Numbered from the stretch's first letter, positions 25,578 to 30,938 are shown. The stretch is DNA of 30,938 nucleotides from a virus (IMGVR_UViG_3300007735_000599:1-30938); one strand, 5' to 3'. A program made the numbers and translations. Notes: generated from the sequence alone by a model not told the origin.

Positions 25578-25747
25578 AACAGCAGCTACGTGTGGAGAGG
25601 ATGAAGCGAGATATTCCAAATGCCAAACGAGAAGATCTGGAGAAGTACCTGCTGCATTTCATCCAAATGAATTTGATCCTGCAGAATAACCTGAGCCAAG
25701 TATTCAAGTGGGCTCACGAAAATGCCAAGGACTTCAAAGCAAACTGA
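25535..25747 (+). CDS. nblA: NblA-like phycobilisome degradation protein
   Basis: The 70-residue protein contains NLSIEQQLRVERMKRD (residues 10-25) followed by a second helix, REDLEKYLLHFIQMNLILQN (33-52). This is the layout of NblA: a conserved LSLEQQ start, a short turn and a second helix ending near a KW/KH motif (here FKWAHEN). NblA links phycobiliproteins to the Clp protease so that cyanobacteria lose their antennae under starvation; several cyanophages carry it. Starting at Met7 (25553) would give 64 residues, nearer the usual 55-65. It overlaps HNH by 43 nt and terL by 26 nt. The match is by eye, so a generic helical-hairpin protein remains possible. Confidence 0.6.
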   Translation: MDELPPMPNLNLSIEQQLRVERMKRDIPNAKREDLEKYLLHFIQMNLILQNNLSQVFKWAHENAKDFKAN

Positions 25748-27476
25748 GCAAATTATTGCGGATGCTGTAGCCAGCTTTCCCGTCTTTGCTACTCACCTTT
25801 GGCACTACCTTCGGCTTCCTAGCCCTACACCAGTTCAATACCAAGTAGCTGACTACCTACAAGAAGGTCCTAGTCGGCGCATCATCATGGCGTACAGGGG
25901 TTGCGGTAAAAGTTTCCTGACAGCTGGTTATGTGCTGTGGCGACTGCGTAGAGATCCAGACTGTAAGGTTCTCGTTATCTCTGCAGCACAGGACCGTGCG
26001 GATGCGTTCTCCGTCTTTTGTCATGACCTCCTCCGTAACTGGTTCATGGTCAAGGACCTTTTCCCTAGCGATACCCAACGGTTCTCAAAAGTTGCTTTTG
26101 ACGTTTACGGGGCAAAACCAGATCAATCTCCCTCTGTGCGTTCAAGCGGCATCTTTGGGCAAATTACTGGCTCTCGTGCTGATCTCATCGTTGCAGACGA
26201 CGTGGAGACACCCCAGTCCTGTGAAACCCAACTCATCCGAGACAAACTGCGTGAATCCATTAAAGAGTTTGACTCGGTGATCAAGCCGGGTGGGGAGATC
26301 GTGTTCCTTGGTACTCCTCACACCCAAGACAGTGTTTACGCAAAGCTTGAGGTCTCTGGTTACGAAGTCAGGATTTGGCCTGCGCTGTACCCAACCAATA
26401 AGAAGTTCAAGGACTACTACGGTGACCGCCTGGCCCCCAGGATCAAAGCTGACCTTTCAGCTGACCCTGATCTAGCAGGCCACCCCGTAGATCCCAAACG
26501 TTTTGATTGGCCTGAACTGGAAGCCAGACAGCTTTCCATCGGTCGTTCAACGTTCAACCTGCAGTTCCTGCTGGATATCTCGCTGAGTGATGAGGAACGG
26601 TTTCCTCTCAAGCTCAGAGATCTCTGTGTGTTCCGCTTAAACCGTGAGCAAGGTCCTAACAAAGTCGTGTGGATGGCTAACGGCGATAAAGCCCTAGACC
26701 TTCCTTCTGTTGGCCTTCATGGTGATCTTTTCTACAAACCGGCCCAAATAGGAGATGAGTTTCTTGAATACACGGGCGTTGTTATGTCCGTTGACCCCTC
26801 TGGACGCGGCAGTGATGAGCTTGGCTATGCGGTAGTTGCATATTTGAACGGCAACCTTTTCCTTCTTGCTAGCGGTGGCCTTCGGGGTGGTTACAGCGAA
26901 CCGAACCTCAAGAAGCTTGCTCTCATCGCTAAGGAGTACAAAGTCAAGCAGATATTGGTTGAAAGCAACCTCGGCCTCGGGATGTTCTCTGAGCTTCTCA
27001 AGCGCTACCTCGGCACGATCTACCCCTGCAGCGTTGAAGAGGTCCGACATACAAAGCAAAAGGAACTCCGCATCATCGACACCCTTGAGCCTGTCCTTAA
27101 TCAACACCGGCTCATGGTCGATACGGACGTAATCCTTCATGACCTCTCCTCCACGGAAAGCTACCCAAGCGAAACTCGTAGCCAATACCAACTCTTCTTT
27201 CAGCTCACTCGGATTACCAAAGAGAAAAACAGCCTCAGACATGACGACCGACTAGACGCTCTTGCTATGGCGGTTCAATACTTTACAGAGTCCATGGCTC
27301 TTACGGAACAAAAGGCCATCGATAACCGCCTTAGAGAGCAGTGGGAGCTAGAGCGTAAGTTCATCCAAGGTGACGGAGGTTTATCAATTGATGCCATTGG
27401 ATACGCTAATTCTCTAGAAGACCTCCAGAAGGCTCTGTACGCCTCTTCAGGGGGTTGTAACTGGTTAGATAGCTGA
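25722..27476 (+). CDS. terL: Terminase large subunit (T7 gp19-like DNA packaging motor)
   Basis: The 584-residue protein has an ATPase domain with Walker A AYRGCGKS (57-64) and Walker B LIVADD (155-160), the latter followed by VETPQSCET. The nuclease domain is RNase H-like, with SVDPSGRGSDE (Asp358), ILVESN (Glu414) and RHDDRLDALAMAV (Asp508, Asp509 and Asp512 candidates). T7 gp19 has 586 residues, so this copy is full length. It docks on the portal, pumps DNA into the prohead and cuts concatemers. The start overlaps the NblA-like gene by 26 nt. Immediately after its stop begins the repeat-rich gene-free stretch. Confidence 0.97.
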   Translation: MPRTSKQTEQIIADAVASFPVFATHLWHYLRLPSPTPVQYQVADYLQEGPSRRIIMAYRGCGKSFLTAGYVLWRLRRDPDCKVLVISAAQDRADAFSVFCHDLLRNWFMVKDLFPSDTQRFSKVAFDVYGAKPDQSPSVRSSGIFGQITGSRADLIVADDVETPQSCETQLIRDKLRESIKEFDSVIKPGGEIVFLGTPHTQDSVYAKLEVSGYEVRIWPALYPTNKKFKDYYGDRLAPRIKADLSADPDLAGHPVDPKRFDWPELEARQLSIGRSTFNLQFLLDISLSDEERFPLKLRDLCVFRLNREQGPNKVVWMANGDKALDLPSVGLHGDLFYKPAQIGDEFLEYTGVVMSVDPSGRGSDELGYAVVAYLNGNLFLLASGGLRGGYSEPNLKKLALIAKEYKVKQILVESNLGLGMFSELLKRYLGTIYPCSVEEVRHTKQKELRIIDTLEPVLNQHRLMVDTDVILHDLSSTESYPSETRSQYQLFFQLTRITKEKNSLRHDDRLDALAMAVQYFTESMALTEQKAIDNRLREQWELERKFIQGDGGLSIDAIGYANSLEDLQKALYASSGGCNWLDS

Positions 27477-27482
27477 AAGGGG

Positions 27483-27515
27483 TTAGAGGGGCCTTAGAGG
27501 GGCTTCTAGGGGCCT
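27483..27515 (+). repeat. Three 11-bp tandem GAGGGGC repeats after terL
   Basis: TTAGAGGGGCC (27483-27493), TTAGAGGGGCT (27494-27504) and TCTAGGGGCCT (27505-27515) follow the terL stop without spacing. They are GC-rich, unlike the CTTAAAG array just downstream. Together they open a 301-bp stretch with no credible gene (27477-27777). Confidence 0.8.
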
Positions 27516-27542
27516 CTGAGCGGGCTTACGTCCAAAGACCCC

Positions 27543-27741
27543 CTTTAAGGGATACGACAAAGAGAGACCTCTTGACAGGGGTGGTTAGAGTTGTACTTAA
27601 AGGTACTTAAAGATACTTAAAGAGTCTTTCTTAAAGAGGTCTTTAGCTGTCTCCTCTTTAAGGTACTTAAAGACCCTTTAAGACAGTTTTAAAAGTGGTC
27701 TTAAAGAGGTCTTTAACCGTTTACTTAAAGGCCACTTAAAG
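27543..27741 (+). repeat. CTTAAAG repeat array (short-repeat region, T7 SRL/SRR-like)
   Basis: CTTAAAG occurs eight times on the + strand (starting at 27596, 27606, 27616, 27630, 27666, 27700, 27724 and 27735) and three times inverted as CTTTAAG (27543, 27656, 27676). The first three form a perfect 10-bp tandem (TACTTAAAGR, 27594-27623). CTTAAAGAGG (27630-27639) forms a perfect 10-bp inverted repeat with 27653-27662. TCTTAAAGAGGTCTTTA is repeated at 27629 and 27699. T7 has arrays of CCTAAAG next to its terminal repeats, and this lies where the T7 right-end array lies, after terL. A TTGACA box is at 27572-27577. Role in concatemer processing or transcription is inferred. Confidence 0.8.
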
Positions 27742-27777
27742 AGTCCTGTAGTACTCTTAGGTGCCTTTTAACTACTG

Positions 27778-28446
27778 ATGAGAATGGCTAGCAGTTCAGA
27801 GGGTACCCTCCCTCCTGTTGCTTTGATCACCGTTACACCAGATGCAGAGGAGTTGCTGGTGTACATGGCTAGGGTCTCTAATCCAGTTAATCAAGGCGTA
27901 GGTCAACGATCAGAACGATTGATCCAATACCTCATAGACCACAAGCATTGGTCTCCGTTTGAGATGGTTCATATGGTGGTACAAATCAATACCACTCGTA
28001 GTGTTGCTGCTCAGATCCTTAGGCATAGGTCTTTTAGCTTTCAAGAGTTCTCTCAGAGATACGCAGATACAAACCTTCTTGGTTCTCCTAGAGCTCCTCA
28101 CCTCAGACGACAAGACAGTACTAATAGGCAGAACAGTATTGATGATTTGACTGCTGATAAAACTCAGATCTTTTACAGACGTATTAATCAGCTGTTTGAA
28201 GAGTCTCAAGACTTGTACAGAGAAATGGTCTCTGTTGGTATTGCTAAAGAGTGTGCAAGGGATGTACTTCCTTTGGCTACTCCGACTCGGATGTATATGG
28301 CTGGTAGTGTTCGGAGTTGGATTCATTACATAGATCTACGGTCTCAAAATGGGACTCAGATGGAACATATGAATATTGCTAACGAGGTAAAACGGATCTT
28401 TTGCAGAGAGTTTCCTACTATTGGTAAAGCACTGAACTGGGTCTAG
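27778..28446 (+). CDS. thyX: Flavin-dependent thymidylate synthase ThyX
   Basis: ThyX makes dTMP from dUMP with FAD, NADPH and methylene-tetrahydrofolate, and many cyanophages carry it for DNA synthesis. The 222-residue protein has the ThyX signature RHRSFSFQEFSQRY (residues 82-95; RHR, seven residues, Ser92), the upstream HWSPFEMVHMVVQINTTRSV segment and the C-terminal RSWIHYIDLRSQNGTQMEHM part with Arg residues that bind dUMP. ATG 27778 or 27784 may be the start (MRMASS); neither has a good ribosome site. The gene follows the repeat array, not the DNA replication genes as is usual. A tiny HNH-like gene follows after 2 nt. Confidence 0.95.
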   Translation: MRMASSSEGTLPPVALITVTPDAEELLVYMARVSNPVNQGVGQRSERLIQYLIDHKHWSPFEMVHMVVQINTTRSVAAQILRHRSFSFQEFSQRYADTNLLGSPRAPHLRRQDSTNRQNSIDDLTADKTQIFYRRINQLFEESQDLYREMVSVGIAKECARDVLPLATPTRMYMAGSVRSWIHYIDLRSQNGTQMEHMNIANEVKRIFCREFPTIGKALNWV

Positions 28447-28448
28447 CT

Positions 28449-28670
28449 GTGGCTGAGCGTAACTACCGCAAGGAATACGACAACTACCACTCAAAGCCTG
28501 AGCAAAGGGAGAACAGGAGTAGCCGTAATAAGGCTCGTAGGAAGCTCAAGAAGGCTGGGTATGACCTTAGGGGTAAGGATGTGGACCATAAGGATGGAAA
28601 CCCTAAGAACAATGGGCACTCAAACCTCAGGATTCAGAGCCCTAGCGTGAATAGAAGCAGGAATAAGTAG
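28449..28670 (+). CDS. Small HNH-like protein, GTG start
   Basis: From GTG 28449 this frame gives 73 residues: a basic start (AERNYRKEYDNYHSKPEQRE), a Lys/Arg-rich helix, then DVDHKDGNPKNNGHSNLRIQ and SPSVNRSRN. The DHxDGNxxNNxxSNLR pattern is the core of HNH_3-type nucleases. There are no zinc cysteines, and the protein is short. Such proteins are common in cyanophages, and activity is uncertain. It follows thyX by 2 nt, and its stop codon lies inside the terminator stem. GTG is the only start that includes the conserved RNYRKEYDNYHSKPEQ part. Confidence 0.85.
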   Translation: MAERNYRKEYDNYHSKPEQRENRSSRNKARRKLKKAGYDLRGKDVDHKDGNPKNNGHSNLRIQSPSVNRSRNK

Positions 28671-28696
28671 GTCCTAAGGGGCCTGCTTTTTTTTTT
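28666..28696 (+). terminator. Intrinsic terminator after thyX and the HNH-like gene
   Basis: AGTAGGTCC (28666-28674), loop TAAG, GGGCCTGCT (28679-28687) makes nine pairs (two G-T), followed by ten T (28687-28696). It is the clearest intrinsic terminator in the window and includes the last codons of the HNH-like gene. It probably ends the late transcript. Confidence 0.9.
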
Positions 28697-29116
28697 ATCG
28701 ATGGGTAAAAGGGTTTTGCTTCAGATTTTTGAGCCCTAGTTAGCGCCTTGACCCGCCGCCGGAACCCCCTGGGGGGGCTATAGGGCCGCCTTAATGAGAA
28801 CAGGTCGCAATTGCAGGGCTGTCTAGGGGGTCCTAAAGCGGAATCAGTATGAGTTAGGAGGGATCTGGGAAGGTCCTGGGCCTGGGGGCATATATACGCG
28901 CGCGCAAGGCCACAACTAGAAGCCTCTAGAAGCCTCTCTAAGGCCCTCTAAATCCTCTCTATACCCTGCCATACCTAGAAGCCTCTCCAAGGCCCTTACA
29001 GCGCCTCCTAGCTCCTTTGTAACGCTTTACAACAAAAGCCCTAGCCTTGCCAGCTTCAGGCTTTACCTTGGCCCTGTCAGGCGCAGTCCTGGCCCTTTTC
29101 CTTCACCTCTAACCCA
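28697..29116. other. GC-rich gene-free region with repeats and a Z-DNA-prone tract
   Basis: I see no credible gene in these 420 bp. They hold a C5-T-G7 run (28765-28777), a CTATAGGG (28778-28785), a run of 19 alternating purines and pyrimidines (28888-28906, ATATATA next to CGCGCGC) and a repeat family starting CTAGAAGCCTCT. The repeat begins at 28916, 28926 and 28975; the last two copies match over 22 bases (28926-28947, 28975-28996) with one mismatch. It could be an origin, promoter region or genome end; nothing decides between these. Confidence 0.6.
28916..28996 (+). repeat. CTAGAAGCCTCT repeat family
   Basis: Three copies of CTAGAAGCCTCT: 28916-28927, overlapping 28926-28937, and 28975-28986. 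The second and third continue alike to AAGGCCCT. Related GGCCCT and CCTCT words lie between them. Function unknown. Confidence 0.75.
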
Positions 29117-29302
29117 ATGACAAGCTTTGACCCTTGGTCAGTCTGTCTGATGACAGATAAAGGCCACCTAAGAGTTTTGGCAGGCTTTGATACTTACTAC
29201 AAAGCCGACGAAGTAGTGGAAAACTACTGCGAACAGTATCCTTCCGCGATTATTGATATCTACTCCCGTTCTTTTCTTTTGAATTGTGAGGTTGGCCAAT
29301 GA
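29117..29302 (+). CDS. Small hypothetical protein (61 residues)
   Basis: First of a series of small genes that follow each other with 4-nt overlaps or short gaps. The protein (MTSFDPWSVCLMTDKGHLRV, then GFDTYYKADEVVENYCEQYP) looks like a compact alpha/beta fold with several aromatic residues. I do not recognise it. The pattern 'short strand, GFDTYYKADEVVENY helix, strand' occurs in small phage proteins of unknown use. ATGA overlaps the next gene, which supports real translation. Confidence 0.7.
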   Translation: MTSFDPWSVCLMTDKGHLRVLAGFDTYYKADEVVENYCEQYPSAIIDIYSRSFLLNCEVGQ

Positions 29303-29496
29303 AGGATCTTGTTTTCAAGCTTGAGTCGAGCTACGGCAGGACTAGAGCTTATCCAGTTGACCAAACAGCAATCTTGCTAGTTCGTTTGGCTAAGTCCAAG
29401 ACCTTACTCCCGCAAGATATAGGGACCTTTGCAGGACTTGGGTTCCGTTGCGTTGATCGTGACGGTTTCGAGATTCAACCCAGCATCTTGTGGTGA
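29299..29496 (+). CDS. Small hypothetical protein (65 residues)
   Basis: This frame overlaps the previous gene by ATGA and ends 1 nt before the next ATG. The sequence KDLVFKLESSYGRTRAYPVD is followed by QTAILLVRLAKSKTLLPQDI and a C-terminal FAGLGFRCVDRDGFEIQPS strand region. It appears soluble and mixed alpha/beta. I cannot assign a family. Small proteins of this kind in phage early regions often modify host functions, but that is only context. Confidence 0.7.
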   Translation: MKDLVFKLESSYGRTRAYPVDQTAILLVRLAKSKTLLPQDIGTFAGLGFRCVDRDGFEIQPSILW

Positions 29497-29497
29497 T

Positions 29498-29611
29498 ATG
29501 AAACTCTTTCTCTTCTCCTGTCTTGCTATCGGTTCCCTGTCTTTCATGGCAGTGCAACAACTAGCAAACATTGCAACAACTCACAGCGGTACGCAACAAC
29601 TAATCCGATGA
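29498..29611 (+). CDS. Short membrane or exported peptide (37 residues)
   Basis: From ATG 29498, just after the previous stop, the product has a Lys2 start and a hydrophobic segment (MKLFLFSCLAIGSLSFMAVQ), then a polar tail ending QQLIR. This is signal-peptide or single-helix membrane protein style. Cys8 could be a lipid attachment site, but the residues around it (LFSC) fit a lipobox only partly. ATGA overlap with the next gene supports translation. A longer in-frame version from 29429 would overlap the preceding gene by 68 nt and is less likely. Confidence 0.6.
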   Translation: MKLFLFSCLAIGSLSFMAVQQLANIATTHSGTQQLIR

Positions 29612-29820
29612 GTTACCACCAATTTATAGATCACGAAGGATACGAATACGGATCCTTTGAAGTGTTCTACGACATAGCTTCGCTCACACTGACAGGCAAA
29701 CCAGTTAAAGAAGGCTTTTACTGGTGGCCTTGTTTCCCTGGCTGTATCCCTGACAGCGATCCTGTAGGTCCCTTTGAGACTGAGGAAGAAGCTGTAAGAG
29801 ATGCACAACAAATTTGGTAA
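29608..29820 (+). CDS. Conserved small cyanophage protein with GFYWWPCFPGC motif
   Basis: The 70-residue product has SYHQFIDHEGYEYGSFEVFY at the start and KEGFYWWPCFPGCIPDSDPV at about residues 34-53, then GPFETEEEAVRDAQQ. I know the WYWWxCFPGCxPDxxPxGPFxTEEEA pattern from many cyanophage genomes, always as a protein of unknown function. Cys42 and Cys46, four residues apart, could bind metal or form a disulfide. It overlaps the previous gene by ATGA and ends 24 nt before the next. Confidence 0.8.
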   Translation: MSYHQFIDHEGYEYGSFEVFYDIASLTLTGKPVKEGFYWWPCFPGCIPDSDPVGPFETEEEAVRDAQQIW

Positions 29821-29844
29821 ACCTTACCCCTTCACTTTCAAGCC

Positions 29845-30420
29845 ATGATCTCTGCAACCTTTGACCGCTTCGACATAAAGGAAGCCCATTATCTGTTCTG
29901 GAGTGAACACCATTCCGGGATGTTCTCGGAGGGTTATATCAAACTCTGTAAAGCTTTATCTAACTTCAAACCAGCACCATCTCTTAGCTGGGAATCACTC
30001 TCTGAGAACGCAAAAGATATTTATAGAAACCTCTGCAATCGTGAGTCTGTGGAATGTGAATACGACTCTCTTAAATATCTTCTAGAAAAGAACGATTGGG
30101 ATATTGATGATGACTGCGTGAGTTGGTTTGTGGATCGTTACAACAACAACAGAGAAGATTTGTGTAATTACGAAACATCAGACTTTGTAAACATAGATAT
30201 GTGTTACACAAAAAATCTCATAGATTTCTACAACTCAAACGAAAGATCTGTCCTCTCTTGGTGTGATCAACTCTGCGACGCTTACGGTTATAACTCAAGG
30301 CTTCAACTTCTAGAAGGTCAAACAGTAGAAGACCCCGACGACTTTGCTACAGGTCTTGTAAATTCAGCGATGACATATCTAGGTTGTGAACTATACCGAT
30401 TGGTAGAAGATGCCCGATAA
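29845..30420 (+). CDS. Hypothetical acidic protein (191 residues)
   Basis: The largest gene in the right-hand cluster. The product is acidic and helical, with DIKEAHYLFWSEHHSGMFSE near the start and VLSWCDQLCDAYGYNSRLQL (about 134-153) and DFATGLVNSAMTYLGCELYR near the end. It contains ten cysteines, an unusual number for a phage protein of this size, but not in zinc-finger spacing. The C-terminal part resembles hypothetical proteins of cyanophages; no function is known to me. Codon use is richer in AT and in AGA/AAA than in the structural genes. Confidence 0.75.
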   Translation: MISATFDRFDIKEAHYLFWSEHHSGMFSEGYIKLCKALSNFKPAPSLSWESLSENAKDIYRNLCNRESVECEYDSLKYLLEKNDWDIDDDCVSWFVDRYNNNREDLCNYETSDFVNIDMCYTKNLIDFYNSNERSVLSWCDQLCDAYGYNSRLQLLEGQTVEDPDDFATGLVNSAMTYLGCELYRLVEDAR

Positions 30421-30423
30421 ATT

Positions 30424-30513
30424 GTGGGACCTATACCTAGCTTTCTATTCAATCTGTTTCTGTTCTTTATCCCTGTTATCTTCACTGTCCTAGGCCTATT
30501 GCGTGCAAACTAA
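30424..30513 (+). CDS. Possible tiny membrane peptide (29 residues), GTG start
   Basis: A frame from GTG 30424 to TAA 30513, 3 nt after the previous stop, gives one strongly hydrophobic helix (IPSFLFNLFLFFIPVIFTVL) ending LLRAN. It lies directly before the terminator, so it is on the same transcript. No ribosome site is visible; translational coupling to the upstream stop is possible. An alternative frame from ATG 30410 gives 27 residues, also hydrophobic because the stretch is pyrimidine-rich, so composition alone could produce this. Confidence 0.35.
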   Translation: MGPIPSFLFNLFLFFIPVIFTVLGLLRAN

Positions 30514-30523
30514 ATACAACAAA

Positions 30524-30550
30524 AGGGCTCCTAAACAGGGGCCCTATTTT
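30524..30550 (+). terminator. Intrinsic terminator ending the small-gene cluster
   Basis: AGGGCTCCT (30524-30532), loop AAAC, AGGGGCCCT (30537-30545) gives nine pairs with one T-G, followed by ATTTTA. The T tract is short but adjacent. It separates the small-gene cluster from the regulatory-looking region to the right. Confidence 0.8.
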
Positions 30551-30564
30551 ATACCTAGGTGTTA

Positions 30565-30670
30565 TTGAGAATGAGTTGCAATAGCAGGTAGGGGGAGGGT
30601 AGGTCTAGTTGAGAGTGACTCGCAATAACAATAGGTAGAAATGAGAATGAGAATCAGAATCAACTAGACC
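30565..30670. promoter_or_regulatory. Three Fur-box-like repeats and an 11-bp inverted repeat
   Basis: TTGAGAATGAGTTGCAATA (from 30565) recurs as TTGAGAGTGACTCGCAATA (from 30609), 44 bp apart. A third relative, TGAGAATGAGAATCA, is at 30642-30656. Against the 7-1-7 Fur consensus TGATAATnATTATCA they match at 10, 9 and 11 of 14 positions. GGTCTAGTTGA (30602-30612) and TCAACTAGACC (30660-30670) form a perfect inverted repeat that encloses the third copy and, apart from its first four bases, which lie in the left arm, the second. CCAGGCCTGG (30669-30678) and two ACGCCACG 12 bp apart (30699, 30711) follow. There is no gene between 30514 and 30769. It may be an operator-promoter region for the next gene, or an origin; both are inferred. 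Confidence 0.5.
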
Positions 30671-30769
30671 AGGCCTGGGTTCGGTCTTAACTACTATCAC
30701 GCCACGAGGTACGCCACGGGACACCAGCTAAATTTCCTTTAAATTGCTTTTAGCGCTGTGTCGGTGGCA

Positions 30770-30938
30770 ATGCTAGTCCCAGCTAACGCCAAGGAGAAGT
30801 TTTACGCACCACTTAAGCAAGTGGCAGCTCAGTATGTCCCACTCCTGATGGCACGAATGGCGGTGCTACAAGATCGAGCCAATCAGGCATTGGAGTTTCT
30901 GGATTCTGAGGAAGATGAGGAGCGAGAGTTGGTATGGA
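30770..30938 (+). CDS. Start of an unknown gene that leaves the window (partial)
   Basis: From ATG 30770 the frame is open to the right edge (56 codons). The visible product, MLVPANAKEKFYAPLKQVAA followed by a helical VPLLMARMAVLQDRANQALE region and an acidic EEDEERE stretch, looks like a genuine helical protein. GTG codons at 30758 and 30764 are possible earlier starts; a stop at 30740-30742 limits the frame. No strong ribosome site is seen. It lies downstream of the Fur-box-like repeats, so it may be the first gene of the next transcription unit. Family unknown. Confidence 0.6.
   Translation, partial: MLVPANAKEKFYAPLKQVAAQYVPLLMARMAVLQDRANQALEFLDSEEDEERELVW

Noticed and set aside
25426-25689. 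87-residue + frame over the HNH and NblA-like genes
   Set aside because: Competes with two better-supported frames. Its sequence shows no pattern, and it starts within the HNH zinc motif.
26694-27242. 182-residue frame on the - strand inside terL
   Set aside because: It lies wholly within the well-supported large terminase nuclease domain, has no recognisable motif, and no other gene in the window is on the - strand.
28771-28790. CTATAGGG as a T7-type promoter
   Set aside because: Only the TATAGGG end matches; the upstream recognition part of the T7 promoter is absent, and cyanophage polymerases use other sequences. It is mentioned only as a landmark.
28697-29116. tRNA or other structured RNA gene in the GC-rich gene-free region
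   Set aside because: No cloverleaf, no T-loop GTTCRA in suitable spacing and no CCA-type acceptor pairing could be found by eye.
30424-30513. A photosystem small subunit (PsbI or PetN type)
   Set aside because: Only hydrophobicity and length agree; none of the specific conserved residues of these subunits could be recognised.
1-30938. Integrase, attachment site or repressor suggesting lysogeny
   Set aside because: No recombinase motif, no tRNA-like attachment site and no repressor was seen in this window; the missing part of the genome cannot be judged.

Overview
The window is the structural, lysis and DNA-packaging half of a T7-like podovirus genome (Autographiviridae type). It is most likely a cyanophage that infects Synechococcus or a relative. 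Every gene I can support is on the + strand. Stop and start codons overlap by 1 or 4 nt again and again (TGATG, TAATG, ATGA), as in tightly packed lytic phages. The order portal, scaffold, major capsid protein, tail tubular proteins A and B, three internal virion proteins, tail fibre, lysis genes, small terminase and large terminase is the T7 order (genes 8 to 19). The cyanobacterial host is inferred from an NblA-like reading frame inside the packaging module, from ThyX, and from small proteins of a kind I associate with cyanopodoviruses. RNA polymerase, DNA polymerase and primase are not in the window, so the genome is incomplete here.

Layout. 1-3184: end of an unknown gene, a Gln/Ala-rich coiled-coil protein, the portal, a small protein and the scaffold. 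3185-4763: capsid gene, preceded by a 50-bp-spaced direct repeat flanking a hairpin and followed by a strong intrinsic terminator. 4764-18009: the tail tube and nozzle (gp11- and gp12-like) and the internal ejection proteins (gp14-, gp15- and gp16-like). The gp14-like gene carries a perfect 75-bp tandem duplication, and the gp15-like gene ends in an M23 (LytM-type) domain. 18009-22464: two receptor-binding or fibre genes with mosaic composition and small accessory genes. 22478-25162: tiny basic proteins, a membrane plus coiled-coil protein, a two-domain lysin (glucosaminidase plus C39-like cysteine peptidase), a holin candidate and the small terminase. 25203-27476: HNH endonuclease, NblA-like protein and large terminase.

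Beyond the terminase lies a 300-bp gene-free stretch full of CTTAAAG repeats in both orientations. It resembles the short-repeat regions next to the T7 terminal repeats and may mark a concatemer junction. Then come thyX, a small HNH-like gene and a terminator, a GC-rich gene-free region of about 420 bp with its own repeats, and a run of small genes of unknown function (29117-30513) that ends in another terminator. The last 390 bp hold three Fur-box-like repeats, one of them (and part of another) inside an 11-bp perfect inverted repeat, and the start of a gene that leaves the window.

How the parts work together: the portal, scaffold and capsid proteins build the prohead. TerS and TerL fill it, perhaps cut and processed at the repeat region. 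gp11/gp12 and the fibres form the tail. gp14/15/16 are ejected to bridge the cell envelope, with peptidoglycan opening perhaps done by the M23 domain. The lysin and small membrane proteins end the cycle. ThyX supplies dTMP, and the NblA-like protein may trigger phycobilisome breakdown to free amino acids or reduce light harvesting.
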